Assembly (NCBI RefSeq): GCF_001552215.1
Contig: NZ_BCQT01000006.1
Coordinates: forward strand, 806,001 to 870,000
DNA from: Actinomadura macra NBRC 14102
Lineage (GTDB): Bacteria; Actinomycetota; Actinomycetes; Streptosporangiales; Streptosporangiaceae
DNA: 64,000 nucleotides
Direction of reading: 5' to 3'
Shown here: positions 33,552 to 42,550 of the stretch, piece by piece
How the letters are laid out: each line of letters opens with the position of its first letter
Numbering within the stretch: position 1 is the first letter of the stretch
The notes under the pieces: model-generated
What the model saw: only the letters and a program-made list of their open reading frames with translations
Databases searched by the model: none
What the model was told of the DNA's origin: nothing
Translations under genes and position numbers: made by a program

Positions 33552-34859
33552 GTGGCTGACCAGGACCGGGACGAGCTTCCGCCCGAGCCTGACGCGACGG
33601 TCGTCGACCCTCCCTCGCTGAGCCCACGCCGGACCGGGCAGCCTCCGCCACTGCCCCTGCTTCCGCCTCCGCTTCCGGAAGAACGGCCCGCACCGGAGGC
33701 GGTGCGCTGGTACACCGACCTCGAACCCGGCCCCGCGGAGTCCCAAGCCACCCAGCCCCAAGCCGCCCAACCCCAGGCCACCCAACCCCAGGTCCCGCCG
33801 CCGGCCTTCGGTGGACGGTCCAAGCCCCTGGAAACCCCTCCCGTCCCATCCGCACCCGTCCCGCCCCCATCCGTACCTTCGCCGCCTATCCCGCAGCCTC
33901 GGCCCGCCGCTCCGGGCCCGTCTCCATCGCCCCCGGCGCTCGCACCACCGGCGGCCGGGCCGGTCCGTCCGGAGGACCTCGTCGCCGGCTCCGTGCACGG
34001 CGACTCCCTCCTGCGGCGGGTCGGCCGCGGCGCGATGCGCCCGTTCCGGTCCGCCGACGAGGTGCGTGCGGTCACCGAGCACGGCCAGTGGATCCAGCAT
34101 CCGGTCACCACGGGCAGGCGGATCGCGGTGATGGGCGTACGCGGAGGTTCCGGCAAGAGCACGGTGGCGGCACTGGTCGCGTCGGCGTATGCCCGCCACC
34201 GGGACGACCGGGTACTGGCCTTGGACCTCGACCCCGAGTTGGGCACGCTCCCACTCCGGCTGGGCGTGCGGGCCGAGCACTCGCTCGCCGACCTGGCGGA
34301 GGAGAACCTGAGCACCGCCTCGTTCGAGCAGGTTCGGCAGTTCCTGACACCGCTGGGCGATCGGCTGTGGGCCCTGCCCGCCACACGCGGGCGGCTGGGG
34401 GCGGGGCACGTGGACGCCGAGTTGTACCGATCCGCGGGCACCCAGCTCAGCCGGTTCTTCGGGATCACGGTCGCCGACAACGGGGCCGGGATCCAGTCGC
34501 GCTTGCACCAGGCCGTCCTCGCCGCGGCCCACGCGCAGATCCTCGTCGCGCCCGCCACCGTGGACGGCGCGGCGAAGGTGGGCCGCGTCATGGACTGGAT
34601 GGCCGCCGGCGGCCTGGAGGCGCTGCGTCCCCGCACGCTGGTCGTGTTCACCTCCCGCTCGCCCCACAAGGCCGGAACCGTGGACGTCGACCGTGCCGCC
34701 GACATCCTCGCGGAGGTCGGCGTGGCCGTGATCAGGCTGGGTTTCGACCGGCAGCTGGCCGTCGGCACCACGCTCGACCACGGCCGGCTGGCCTACGCCA
34801 CCCGCCTGACGGCGATCGCCATCGCCGCCGAGGCGCTCCGCCGCGCCGTCACCGGCTGA
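33552..34859 (+). CDS. proline-rich MinD/ParA-like ATPase of the T7SS locus (EspI-like)
   Basis: A 435-residue protein. The first 140 residues are disordered and rich in Pro, Gln and Ala with repeated TQPQA-type units. The C-terminal 270 residues form a deviant-Walker ATPase: RIAVMGVRGGSGKSTVAALVASAYARH (Walker A), VLALDLDPELGTLPLRLG, ITVADNGAGIQSRLHQAVLAAA and TLVVFTSRSP. The layout matches mycobacterial EspI and the MinD-like genes of Streptomyces ESX loci, thought to regulate secretion. GTG 33552 is 9 nt after EccD. Confidence 0.85.
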   Translation: MADQDRDELPPEPDATVVDPPSLSPRRTGQPPPLPLLPPPLPEERPAPEAVRWYTDLEPGPAESQATQPQAAQPQATQPQVPPPAFGGRSKPLETPPVPSAPVPPPSVPSPPIPQPRPAAPGPSPSPPALAPPAAGPVRPEDLVAGSVHGDSLLRRVGRGAMRPFRSADEVRAVTEHGQWIQHPVTTGRRIAVMGVRGGSGKSTVAALVASAYARHRDDRVLALDLDPELGTLPLRLGVRAEHSLADLAEENLSTASFEQVRQFLTPLGDRLWALPATRGRLGAGHVDAELYRSAGTQLSRFFGITVADNGAGIQSRLHQAVLAAAHAQILVAPATVDGAAKVGRVMDWMAAGGLEALRPRTLVVFTSRSPHKAGTVDVDRAADILAEVGVAVIRLGFDRQLAVGTTLDHGRLAYATRLTAIAIAAEALRRAVTG

Positions 34860-34893
34860 ACCGGTCGCGGAAGAGACACGGTCCACGGGCGGG

Positions 34894-35778
34894 TCAGCGA
34901 CGCCGCCAAGGCAGCCGGGTCCGGCGCCGGGGCTGAGGCCGGGACTGAGGCCGAGACTGATCGGGCAAGGTCACCGAGCCGGGATCGAGCCGTATCAGGG
35001 CGTGGTCGCGGCGCCACCAGAACACCTCCGGCGTCGCAGGATCGTCGGACCCCGCGTGCATCTCCCTCGCGACCTGGGAGAAGGCCGGGAGTACATCGCT
35101 CACGGCCGCTGAGACGATCGGATAGAGCAGGATGGTGCTGTGCGAGGGAACCGCGACGAGCGCGCCGGGCTTCCCGGCGTCGTGGAGAAAGTGGCGCAGT
35201 TCGGCGATGAGCGCCGAGACGTACCGGCACCCGGGCTTGCTGATGACGCGGACGGACTCGCTCGCCGTGAGGGGCTGCTCATGGACGCCGACGTCGGCCA
35301 GCTCCCCCTCGTAGGTGTTGGGCACGGCGATGTCGCCGAGCCGCCTGAGTCCGAGGAGCGAGGCCCTGTCCCGGGTGAGCGGCCCCCCGTGGTCGGGGTG
35401 CTCGATCACGACCACGGCGTCGAAGTGGTCCCCGGCGGAAGAGACCAGCAGCCCCTCCCGCTCGGCTTCGGTGAGCTTGGGGACCACACGCAGGCGCAGC
35501 AGCTTGCGGATGTCTCCGAGGAGTTCGATCTCGGCGATGGCCATCGCCGCGCGGTCGCCCATCTCGCGGAGCCAGTCCTCGACCAGCCTCGGCCACGCGG
35601 TCCGCTCCGCTTGTGCGCACCGCTCCAGGATGGTCAGCGTGGGGGCGCTCGGCTCGAACCGGCCCACCGTGAACACGACCCTGGCCAGCGGGGCGTCGAA
35701 CCGGGCCGCCGGGTTGATCACCGGTAGCAGGTCCTCGATGAGGGCGTGCACGTCCGCCGACACCTCGAAGAGCTCCAT
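34894..35778 (-). CDS. unknown protein inside the T7SS locus
   Basis: A 294-residue protein encoded against the surrounding operon. N-terminus MELFEVSADVHALIEDLLPVINPAARFDAPLARVVFTVGRFE; middle LLRLRVVPKLTEAEREGLLVSSAGDHFDAVVVIEHPDHGGPLTRDRASLLGLRRLGDIAVPN; then HFLHDAGKPGALVAVPSHSTILLYPI; strongly basic tail (QPRRRTRLPWRRR). No signal or membrane segment. I do not recognise a family; the middle looks like an enzyme-less alpha/beta fold. It separates EccC from the MinD-like gene, so it may have its own control from the region near 35790. Confidence 0.6.
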   Translation of the reverse strand: MELFEVSADVHALIEDLLPVINPAARFDAPLARVVFTVGRFEPSAPTLTILERCAQAERTAWPRLVEDWLREMGDRAAMAIAEIELLGDIRKLLRLRVVPKLTEAEREGLLVSSAGDHFDAVVVIEHPDHGGPLTRDRASLLGLRRLGDIAVPNTYEGELADVGVHEQPLTASESVRVISKPGCRYVSALIAELRHFLHDAGKPGALVAVPSHSTILLYPIVSAAVSDVLPAFSQVAREMHAGSDDPATPEVFWWRRDHALIRLDPGSVTLPDQSRPQSRPQPRRRTRLPWRRR

Positions 35779-35867
35779 CGGCGCCTCCCGGACGAATTGA
35801 TCAACATGACCTAGTGACCGACATTAGGGTGGGGCGGGGACCGCTCGACGGGGAGGAGTGGGCAGGA

Positions 35868-38800
35868 ATGACGACCCGGGCAGTGCACCGCCCCGCGCGA
35901 ACCGTGCACCCCCGTTCCGGGCGGGAGCCCCGTGAGGTCGAGGCCCCTCCCACCCTCCCCGAGGCGGGCGGCACGGGCAACCAGATCATGACGATCCTTC
36001 CCATGGTCGGCATGATGGGCTCGCTGACGATCATGACCGTGATGCGGAATCCCGCGTTCATGGCGTTCGGCGCGGTGCTGCTGGTCGTGGCCGTCCTCGG
36101 CGGCGGGGCGTTGCTGCTGTCGCGCCGGGGGCAGGTCACCCGGCAGCGCAAGAACCAGCGCGAACGCTACCTGGAGTTCCTGGAGGAGCTGCGCGAGGAG
36201 CTGTCGGCCGAGGAGCGGGAGAACCGGGCGCGGGCCCGGGTGCTGGACCCGCCGCCGGAGGCGCTGTACGACGTGGTCCGCGACCCGGCCCGGCTGTGGG
36301 AACGGCGCCGCACGCACGATGACTTCCTGCGGGTCCGCGTCGGCACCGGGCTCATGCCCGGCCATCCCCTGGAGTTGGGCGAGCAGGGCACCGCGCTCAA
36401 CCCGACGGACCCTTTCATGTCCTCGGAGGCACGGGCGCTGATCGAGCGCTTCCGCACGGCGCCGGACATGCCGCTCACCCTCCCGCTGGACCTGGCCGGC
36501 GACGTCAGCGTCATCGGCACCCACCAGGACGCGCTGCGGCTGGTGCGCGCCATGGTCGCCCAGCTGGTCGCCTTCCACGCGCCGGAGGACGTCGCGATCG
36601 GGGCGGCCTATGGCGGCGCCTCGGCCGACTGGGACTGGATCAAGTGGCTGCCGCACGTGCTCGATCCGCACCGCCGCGACGGCGGGGTGCCCGTCCGGCT
36701 GATCGCCTCCTCCCCGCTGCGGCTGGCGGCGCTGCTGGCCGACAGCCTGCGCGAGCGCACCGACTACGCCGCGGAGGTGCGCCGCGGGCTGGGTAAACGC
36801 GACTCGTTCCGGCTGCTGCGCCGCCTGGTGGTCTTCCATGACACGCACGGCGAGGTGGCTGCCGACCTGGTCCGTCCGGACGAGGGCGTTCCACCGGCCG
36901 ACCTGGCCGCGACGGTCGTGCACCTGCTGTCGGACCGGACGCACGAACCCGGGGACGTGAGCGTCCGGATCACTGTCGACGGCGATCAGGTCCGGGTGGA
37001 GGACCTGCGGGGCGCGGAACCGGTGACGATGACCGGGACGCTCGACGAGGTCCCGGCCGCGATGCTGGAGGGCCTGGTCCGGATGGTCGCCCCGATGCGG
37101 CTCTCGCGGGAGTCGGTCGAGGAGGGCGCGGCGCAGGGCGGCGAGGTCGACTTCGCCTCGCTGCTCGGCGTGCGGGATCCCGGCGACCTCGACGTCCCGA
37201 GGCTGTGGGCGCCGCGCGGCGAGCGCGCCTTCCTGCGCGTGCCGGTCGGGCTCGACGACACCGGCCGGCCGGTGATCCTCGATCTGAAGGAGGCGGCCAG
37301 CCTCGGCATGGGACCGCACGGCCTGTGCGTGGGCGCCACCGGGTCGGGCAAGAGCGAGCTGCTGCGCACGCTGGTGCTCGCGCTGGCGGCGACGCACGGG
37401 CCCGACCAGGCGAGCATGGTGCTGATCGACTACAAGGGCGGCGCCACCTTCGCCCCGTTCGCCGAGCTCCCCCACGTCGCGGGCGTCATCACCAACCTGG
37501 AGGACGACGCCGGGCTGATCGAGCGGGTGTACGCCAGCCTGTCCGGCGAGGTGCAGCGGCGGCAGCAGGTGCTGCGTGACGCGGGGAACATCGCCAACAT
37601 CGGCGACTACAACCACCAGCGACGGCAGCGGCCGGAGCTGCCGCCGCTCCCGCACCTGCTGGTGATCATCGACGAGTTCGGGGAACTGCTCACGGCGCGT
37701 CCGGACTTCATCGAGCTGTTCCTGTCGATCGGCCGGATCGGGCGCAGCATCGGCGTGCACCTGCTGCTGTCCAGCCAGCGCATCGAGAGCGGGAAGCTGC
37801 GCGGCCTGGAGACCTATCTGTCCTACCGGATCGGGCTGCGCACGTTCTCCGAGGAAGAGAGCCGGACGGTGCTGGACGCCCCGGACGCCTTCCACCTCCC
37901 GGCGCTGCCCGGCTTCGGCTACCTCAAGGTCGACACCAGCATCTACCTGCGTTTCAAGGGCAGCTACGTATCGGGGCCCTACCGGGGGGCGGTGGCGGCG
38001 TCCGACGAGACGTCCGGCCGTCCACCCGTGCTCCCCTACACCGCCTACAACCTGGGCGGCCCGGCGGGCGGCGGGGCCCCGGCGGGCGCTGGCGGCGACG
38101 AGGCGGAGCTGCCGGAGCGGACCGTCGGCCCCACCCTGCTCGGCGTGCTGGTCGGACAGCTCGCCCGGCACGGAAGCCGCGTGCAGACCATCTGGCTGCC
38201 GCCGTTGCCCGCGCTCACCAAGCTGGACACCGTCACCGGGCCGGTGCGGATCACCGAACGGGGCATGCGCCTGCCGGTCAAGGCCGGCCCGATGCGGGTG
38301 CCGATCGGGGTGCTGGACGACGCGCGCCGGCAGTGGCAGGGCGTGTGGAACCTCGACCTGACGGCGGCGGGCGGCCATGTCGCGATCATCGGCGGCCCGC
38401 AGACCGGCAAGACCACCCTGCTGCGCACGTTCGTGATGTCGCTGGCGCTGACCCACACACCGGACCAGGTCGCGGTGTACGGACTCGACCTGGTCGGCGG
38501 CGGTCTCCAGGTGCTGTCCAGGCTCCCCACCGTGGGCGGCATGGCCGGCCGCACCGACCTGGAGCGGATCCGCCGCACCGTTGAAGAGGTCCACGGGATG
38601 CTGGAGCACCGCATGGAGGTGTTCCGCCTGCACGGGATCGACGGTGTCCAGCGGCTGCGGCGGATGCACGCCGCCCGCCAGGTCCCCGAACTGCCGTCCG
38701 CCGACGTCGTGCTGGTGGTCGACGGCTTCGGCGCGATCCGCGCCGACTTCGAGGAGATCGACGGTATGGTCTCCGACCTCCTGCAGCGGGGCGGCGGCTA

Positions 38801-39875
38801 CGGCGTCCACGTGGTGGCGGGGATGCTGCGGTGGAACGACGTGCGGATCGCCGCGCAGTCCACCTTCGGGCAGCGCGTCGAGCTGCGGCTGAACGATCCG
38901 TCGGACTCGACGGTCAGCCGCAAGCTGGCCGAGACCATCAGCGCCGAACTGCCGGGCCGCGCCCTCACCGACGCCGGGCTCTTCGGCCACGTGGCCGTGC
39001 CCGCGCTCGGCGGCGTCCCCGATCCGGCCGGACTGGGCACCGCCGTCGACTCGGCGGTCGGGGCGATCCGCAACGCGTGGACCGGCGAGCCCACCCCACC
39101 GGTGCGCGTGCTGCCGCACCGGCTGCCCGCCGCCGACCTGCCCGATCCCGGGCGTGAACCCCGGCTGGCACCCCTCGGCGTGGACGAGCGCGCCTTCGAG
39201 CCGCTGCTGCTCGACCTGTTCGACGTCGACCAGAATCTGATCGTCCTCGGTGACGGTGGCAGCGGCAAGTCCAACCTCCTGCGCCTCGTCGCCCACCAGC
39301 TGATCGCCCGGTACTCGCCCGAGCAGGTGGTGTTCGCGGTGATGGACCCGCGCCGGTCGCTGCGCGAGGTGGTGCCCGAGCCGTACATGGGCGGCTACGC
39401 CACCACCCCCCGGGTCTGCGCCGGGCTCGCGGGCGGCGTCGCCAAGGAACTGGAGGAGCGGATGCCCGACGACCCGTCCGCGGTCCCCGGCGGGACCGGG
39501 GTGCGCGGCCCCCGGATCGTCGTGCTCGCCGACGACTACGATCTGCTGACCACGGCGGGTCAGCAGCCGCTCGCCCCCTTCGTGCCCTTCGTGCCGAGCG
39601 GCCGCGACATCGGCCTGCACTGCGTCGTGGCGCGCCGCGTCGCCGGTGCCGGCCGCGGGCTGTACGACCCGCTCCTCCAGGCGATGCGGGAGACCGGAAG
39701 CGGCGCCCTCGTGATGTCGGGGGAACGGGCGGAAGGGCAGCTGTTCCCGCGCCTGTACGCCGAGTCGCTGCCGCCGGGCCGCGCCCAGTGGATCCGCCGC
39801 GGCGAGAGCGCCCGGCTCGTCCAGACCGCCCTGCTCGACGAGGCGCCCCCTCCCTCCGGTGAGGAGCAGCGGTGA
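35868..39875 (+). CDS. eccC: type VII secretion ATPase EccC (EccCa-EccCb fused)
   Basis: A 1335-residue FtsK/SpoIIIE-type motor, the hallmark gene of T7SS. N-terminal membrane helices at about 37-80 (TILPMVGMMGSLTIMTVM; AVLLVVAVLGGGALLL), the DUF region HDDFLRVRVGTG, then three ATPase domains with Walker A GATGSGKSELLRT (about 489), GGPQTGKTTLLRT (about 842) and GDGGSGKSNLLRL (about 1128), all with intact Lys. ATPase-1 Walker B is LVIIDEFGELL; domains 2 and 3 have VLVVDGFGAI and IVVLADDYDLL, lacking the catalytic Glu. ATG 35868 follows GGGGAGGAG; a GTG at 35814 would add 18 residues. Downstream genes overlap its end. Confidence 0.95.
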   Translation: MTTRAVHRPARTVHPRSGREPREVEAPPTLPEAGGTGNQIMTILPMVGMMGSLTIMTVMRNPAFMAFGAVLLVVAVLGGGALLLSRRGQVTRQRKNQRERYLEFLEELREELSAEERENRARARVLDPPPEALYDVVRDPARLWERRRTHDDFLRVRVGTGLMPGHPLELGEQGTALNPTDPFMSSEARALIERFRTAPDMPLTLPLDLAGDVSVIGTHQDALRLVRAMVAQLVAFHAPEDVAIGAAYGGASADWDWIKWLPHVLDPHRRDGGVPVRLIASSPLRLAALLADSLRERTDYAAEVRRGLGKRDSFRLLRRLVVFHDTHGEVAADLVRPDEGVPPADLAATVVHLLSDRTHEPGDVSVRITVDGDQVRVEDLRGAEPVTMTGTLDEVPAAMLEGLVRMVAPMRLSRESVEEGAAQGGEVDFASLLGVRDPGDLDVPRLWAPRGERAFLRVPVGLDDTGRPVILDLKEAASLGMGPHGLCVGATGSGKSELLRTLVLALAATHGPDQASMVLIDYKGGATFAPFAELPHVAGVITNLEDDAGLIERVYASLSGEVQRRQQVLRDAGNIANIGDYNHQRRQRPELPPLPHLLVIIDEFGELLTARPDFIELFLSIGRIGRSIGVHLLLSSQRIESGKLRGLETYLSYRIGLRTFSEEESRTVLDAPDAFHLPALPGFGYLKVDTSIYLRFKGSYVSGPYRGAVAASDETSGRPPVLPYTAYNLGGPAGGGAPAGAGGDEAELPERTVGPTLLGVLVGQLARHGSRVQTIWLPPLPALTKLDTVTGPVRITERGMRLPVKAGPMRVPIGVLDDARRQWQGVWNLDLTAAGGHVAIIGGPQTGKTTLLRTFVMSLALTHTPDQVAVYGLDLVGGGLQVLSRLPTVGGMAGRTDLERIRRTVEEVHGMLEHRMEVFRLHGIDGVQRLRRMHAARQVPELPSADVVLVVDGFGAIRADFEEIDGMVSDLLQRGGGYGVHVVAGMLRWNDVRIAAQSTFGQRVELRLNDPSDSTVSRKLAETISAELPGRALTDAGLFGHVAVPALGGVPDPAGLGTAVDSAVGAIRNAWTGEPTPPVRVLPHRLPAADLPDPGREPRLAPLGVDERAFEPLLLDLFDVDQNLIVLGDGGSGKSNLLRLVAHQLIARYSPEQVVFAVMDPRRSLREVVPEPYMGGYATTPRVCAGLAGGVAKELEERMPDDPSAVPGGTGVRGPRIVVLADDYDLLTTAGQQPLAPFVPFVPSGRDIGLHCVVARRVAGAGRGLYDPLLQAMRETGSGALVMSGERAEGQLFPRLYAESLPPGRAQWIRRGESARLVQTALLDEAPPPSGEEQR

Positions 39876-40261
39876 CCTACGACATGGTCGTGTTGACGCA
39901 GCGGGCCCCCGACGTGCGCGCGATCGTCGACAGCATGGTGGCGGCGGGCGAGACCCTGCGGGTGCGCGGCGGAGGGGACGGCGCGATCATCCGGCTCTGC
40001 GACGACGAGGGCCGGCCGCTGGTGAGCATCGAATCGGCCCAGCGCGTCGACGTCGAGGGCGAGGTCGGGCGGGTGCTGGGCGAGACCGTGGACGCGGGGC
40101 TGACCGTCCCGTACTGGTGGGTGGAGGTCCGGGCGTCGGGCGGGGATCCGGGGGCGCCGGTCCTCGCGCACCGGTTCGCCGACGCGATGGTCGGCCGCCT
40201 GGGCGGCGCGGTCTGGCCGACCGAGGGACCGGGCGCCACAGGCGAGGAGGAGGCGGGTTGA
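39872..40261 (+). CDS. small T7SS-locus protein
   Basis: A 129-residue protein translationally coupled to EccC (GTG 39872 overlaps the EccC stop as GTGA). It reads MTYDMVVLTQRAPDVRAIVDSMVAAGETLRV, then GAIIRLCDDEGRPLVSIESAQRVDVEGEVGRVLG and VPYWWVEVRASG, an alternating strand/helix pattern with no membrane segment. Family not recognised. Conserved coupling suggests a cytosolic partner of EccC or of the DUF6177-like protein that follows. Confidence 0.7.
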   Translation: MTYDMVVLTQRAPDVRAIVDSMVAAGETLRVRGGGDGAIIRLCDDEGRPLVSIESAQRVDVEGEVGRVLGETVDAGLTVPYWWVEVRASGGDPGAPVLAHRFADAMVGRLGGAVWPTEGPGATGEEEAG

Positions 40262-41262
40262 GCACGCACCCGGCGGTCGACATCGCCACCGCCAAGAGCG
40301 CCGTCGTCATCCAGGACCGCCCGCTCGTGCCGCTGTCGTCCTGGCTGACCGACGCCATGGCGCACTGCGCGGACAGCGGCCAGGCGTTCCAGATCCTCAC
40401 GCCGCACGACGCCCGGATCACCTTGCCCCTCCGGCTGGCGCTGGGCGGCCCGCGCACGCGGTGGGTCGTCCAGGAACCGGACGACGGCTACTTCGACGGA
40501 TTCACCGGGTTCCCCCTCGCCTGGGACGGCGCCGAGTTCGTCCTCGCGGGGAAGGCGAAGGAGGGGCCCTCCGAGACGTTCCTGCGGGAGGTTCCGGACG
40601 AGCTGGGCCACCATCTGATCGTCGGCCTGCGCGTCGTCCACGAGGCCACCGTGGGACTGGAGCTCGGTGCGGTGACCGAGGACCTGGCCCGCGCCCTGGC
40701 CGGGACCGCGCCGCGGTCCTGGGGGACGGCCGAGCCCGCGCTGTCCCGGTGGTCGCCCTCGGAGCTGACCGACCTGTGCAGGCGCCGTTCGCCCCGCTCG
40801 ACCTCGCTGGTCTTCATGGGCCCGCACGGCACGACTGCCGCGGCGCCTCCCTTCGGAGGGACGGCGCGGGTCTCCCGGGTGACCTCGGGGGTGAAGGAGA
40901 CGATCACGTTCGCCGTCGCGTGCCCCGCCGGTGAGGAGCCGCCGCTGGACGAGCTGGAGGCGCTCGCGGACCGGCACGCGCGGACGGGGATCCTGCGGAC
41001 CCTCAACGTCCAGTGGACGCCGGCGCTCCCCGATCTCACCTATCCGAGCCGGGCGATCGGCGTGCCCTCACCCCTCGCCCTCGGCATCGGGCCGGAGGGC
41101 GCCGCGGAGACCGGGATCGAGCACGCCCTGGCCGCCGAGGTGACCGGCAAGAAGATCGGCGGCTCCGCCGCACCCGGCCTGTGGTACGTGCTGGCCGGCG
41201 ACGACGCGGCCTGGCCGCGGTTCCGCGGGCTGATGGACCATCTCACCGGAGGCGGACCGTAA
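40258..41262 (+). CDS. DUF6177-like T7SS-associated protein
   Basis: A 334-residue protein: VDIATAKSAVVIQDRPLVPLSSWLTDAMAHCADSGQAFQILTPHDARITLPLRLAL, TRWVVQEPDDGYFDGFTGFPLAWDG, WSPSELTDLCRRRSPRSTSLVFMG, and an end AWPRFRGLMDHLTG. I match this to the DUF6177 family from memory, which is found beside EccC in actinobacterial loci. TTG 40258 overlaps the preceding stop (TTGA) with GGAGGAGG 7 nt before. No membrane segments. Function unknown; last gene of the T7SS unit. Confidence 0.7.
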   Translation: MSTHPAVDIATAKSAVVIQDRPLVPLSSWLTDAMAHCADSGQAFQILTPHDARITLPLRLALGGPRTRWVVQEPDDGYFDGFTGFPLAWDGAEFVLAGKAKEGPSETFLREVPDELGHHLIVGLRVVHEATVGLELGAVTEDLARALAGTAPRSWGTAEPALSRWSPSELTDLCRRRSPRSTSLVFMGPHGTTAAAPPFGGTARVSRVTSGVKETITFAVACPAGEEPPLDELEALADRHARTGILRTLNVQWTPALPDLTYPSRAIGVPSPLALGIGPEGAAETGIEHALAAEVTGKKIGGSAAPGLWYVLAGDDAAWPRFRGLMDHLTGGGP

Positions 41263-41331
41263 GAATCCCGTAAAAGGGTCAGGGCACAGTAAGTCCCGTC
41301 GAGCCGGAGACCACGGCAAAGGAGGCGGGAC

Positions 41332-41913
41332 ATGCGGGAACACCTCAAACTGGCGGTCATCATCGGCAGCACGCGTCACGGCCGCTTCGGCCCGACCGTC
41401 GCCGGCTGGTTCGCCGACCGGGCCCGCAAGCACGGGGACCTGGACGTCGACCTGATCGACCTCGCCGAGACCGGGCTCCCCGAAACACTGCCCGACCACG
41501 ACGAGACGGCCCCGGACCCGGTGCTCGCGCTGGGCATCCGTCTCGCCGCCGCCGACGCGTACGCGGTGGTGACGCCGGAGTACAACCACGGCTACCCCGC
41601 ACCGCTGAAGACGGCGATCGACTGGTACTACGACGAGTGGAAGGCCAAACCGGTCGCCCTCGTCAGCTACGGCCGCGAATCCGGCGGCCGGCACGCCGCG
41701 GCGCAGCTCCGCGAGGTGTTCGGCGAACTGCACGCGGTGGTGGTCCGGGACGGCATCGCCCTGGACTGCTACTGGGAGGAGTTCGCGGCGGACGGCTCCT
41801 GGCCCAGGGCAACGGCAGCCTGCAACACCGCGGTCAAGACCACGCTCGACCAGCTCTCCTGGTGGGCCCTGGCCCTCCGCGAGGCGCGGAACACGACCCC
41901 GTACACGACCTGA
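41332..41913 (+). CDS. NADPH-dependent FMN reductase (flavodoxin-like)
   Basis: A 193-residue quinone/azo/flavin reductase-type protein. KLAVIIGSTRHGRFGPTVAGWFADRA gives the FMN phosphate-binding loop (GSTR), VVTPEYNHGYPAPLKTAIDWYYDEWKAKPVALVSYGRESGGRHAAAQLREVF is the highly conserved flavodoxin-like core. ATG 41332 follows AAGGAGGCGGG. A dihydrofolate-reductase-family gene starts 17 nt downstream, so the two redox enzymes are probably one operon. Confidence 0.92.
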   Translation: MREHLKLAVIIGSTRHGRFGPTVAGWFADRARKHGDLDVDLIDLAETGLPETLPDHDETAPDPVLALGIRLAAADAYAVVTPEYNHGYPAPLKTAIDWYYDEWKAKPVALVSYGRESGGRHAAAQLREVFGELHAVVVRDGIALDCYWEEFAADGSWPRATAACNTAVKTTLDQLSWWALALREARNTTPYTT

Positions 41914-41930
41914 ATCCCAGGGAGGGAATC

Positions 41931-42491
41931 ATGCGCAAGATCATCAGCTCGACGTACATCTCGCTCGACGGCGTCATCGGCAACCCGCAGAACTGGACCT
42001 CGGCCTACTTCGACGAGGAGGCCGCCGGCCTCGCCAGGGACCTGCTGTTCTCCAGCGACGCCCTGCTGATGGGCCGTCTGACCTACGACGGCTTCGCCGA
42101 GGCGTGGCCCGCGATGGAGGAGGCGACCGGAGACTTCGGCGTCCGGATGAACAACCTCCCGCACTACGTCGTCTCCGACACCCTGGACAAGCCGACCTGG
42201 AACAACACCACCATCATCAAGCGCGCCGACGCCGTCGCCACGATCCGGGAGCTCAAGGAGCAGGACGGCCAGGACATCCTCCAGTACGGCTTCGGCCCGG
42301 TGTCCCGCGCCCTGGTGGAGAACGGCCTGCTGGACGAGCTGCGCCTGTGGATCCACCCGGTCATCGTCGGCACCGACGACCCGTCCGAGCTCCTCGTCCA
42401 CAGGGACTTCTCGGCGTCCTTCGAGCTCGCCGGCACCACGTCCTTCAAGTCCGGTGTCCTCATCGCCACCTACACCCCCACCAGGAAGTAG
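41931..42491 (+). CDS. dihydrofolate reductase family protein (RibD C-terminal domain)
   Basis: A 186-residue YyaP/YwjB-like NADPH reductase. It has MRKIISSTYISLDGVIGNPQNW, LLFSSDALLMGRLTYDGFAEAWPA, VVSDTLDKPTWNNTTII and DILQYGFGPVSRALVENGLLDELRLWIHPVIVG, the usual RibD_C motifs (GSxxL replaced by YGFGPVS). ATG 41931 follows GGGAGGGAA. Physiological substrate unknown; probably co-transcribed with the FMN reductase. Confidence 0.92.
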   Translation: MRKIISSTYISLDGVIGNPQNWTSAYFDEEAAGLARDLLFSSDALLMGRLTYDGFAEAWPAMEEATGDFGVRMNNLPHYVVSDTLDKPTWNNTTIIKRADAVATIRELKEQDGQDILQYGFGPVSRALVENGLLDELRLWIHPVIVGTDDPSELLVHRDFSASFELAGTTSFKSGVLIATYTPTRK

Positions 42492-42498
42492 CCCGCCG

Positions 42499-42529
42499 AT
42501 GGCGTGCCGGCTCCAGCCCGGCACGCCAT
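42499..42529. terminator. hairpin terminator after reductase pair
   Basis: ATGGCGTGCCGG and CCGGCACGCCAT form a perfect 12-bp stem with a 7-nt loop, 7 nt past the stop of the DHFR-family gene. Confidence 0.75.
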
Positions 42530-42550
42530 GCGGCGCCGGAAGGCCCGGCG

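Noticed and set aside
32115..34886. 923-residue minus-strand ORF across eccD and the MinD-like gene
   Set aside because: Shadow frame; Gly/Arg-rich, no start site, opposite to two convincing T7SS genes.
35811..39620. 1269-residue minus-strand ORF antisense to eccC
   Set aside because: High-GC sequence leaves long shadow frames open. The reading is Arg/Gly/Gln-rich without motifs, while the plus strand encodes a clear EccC with three Walker motifs.
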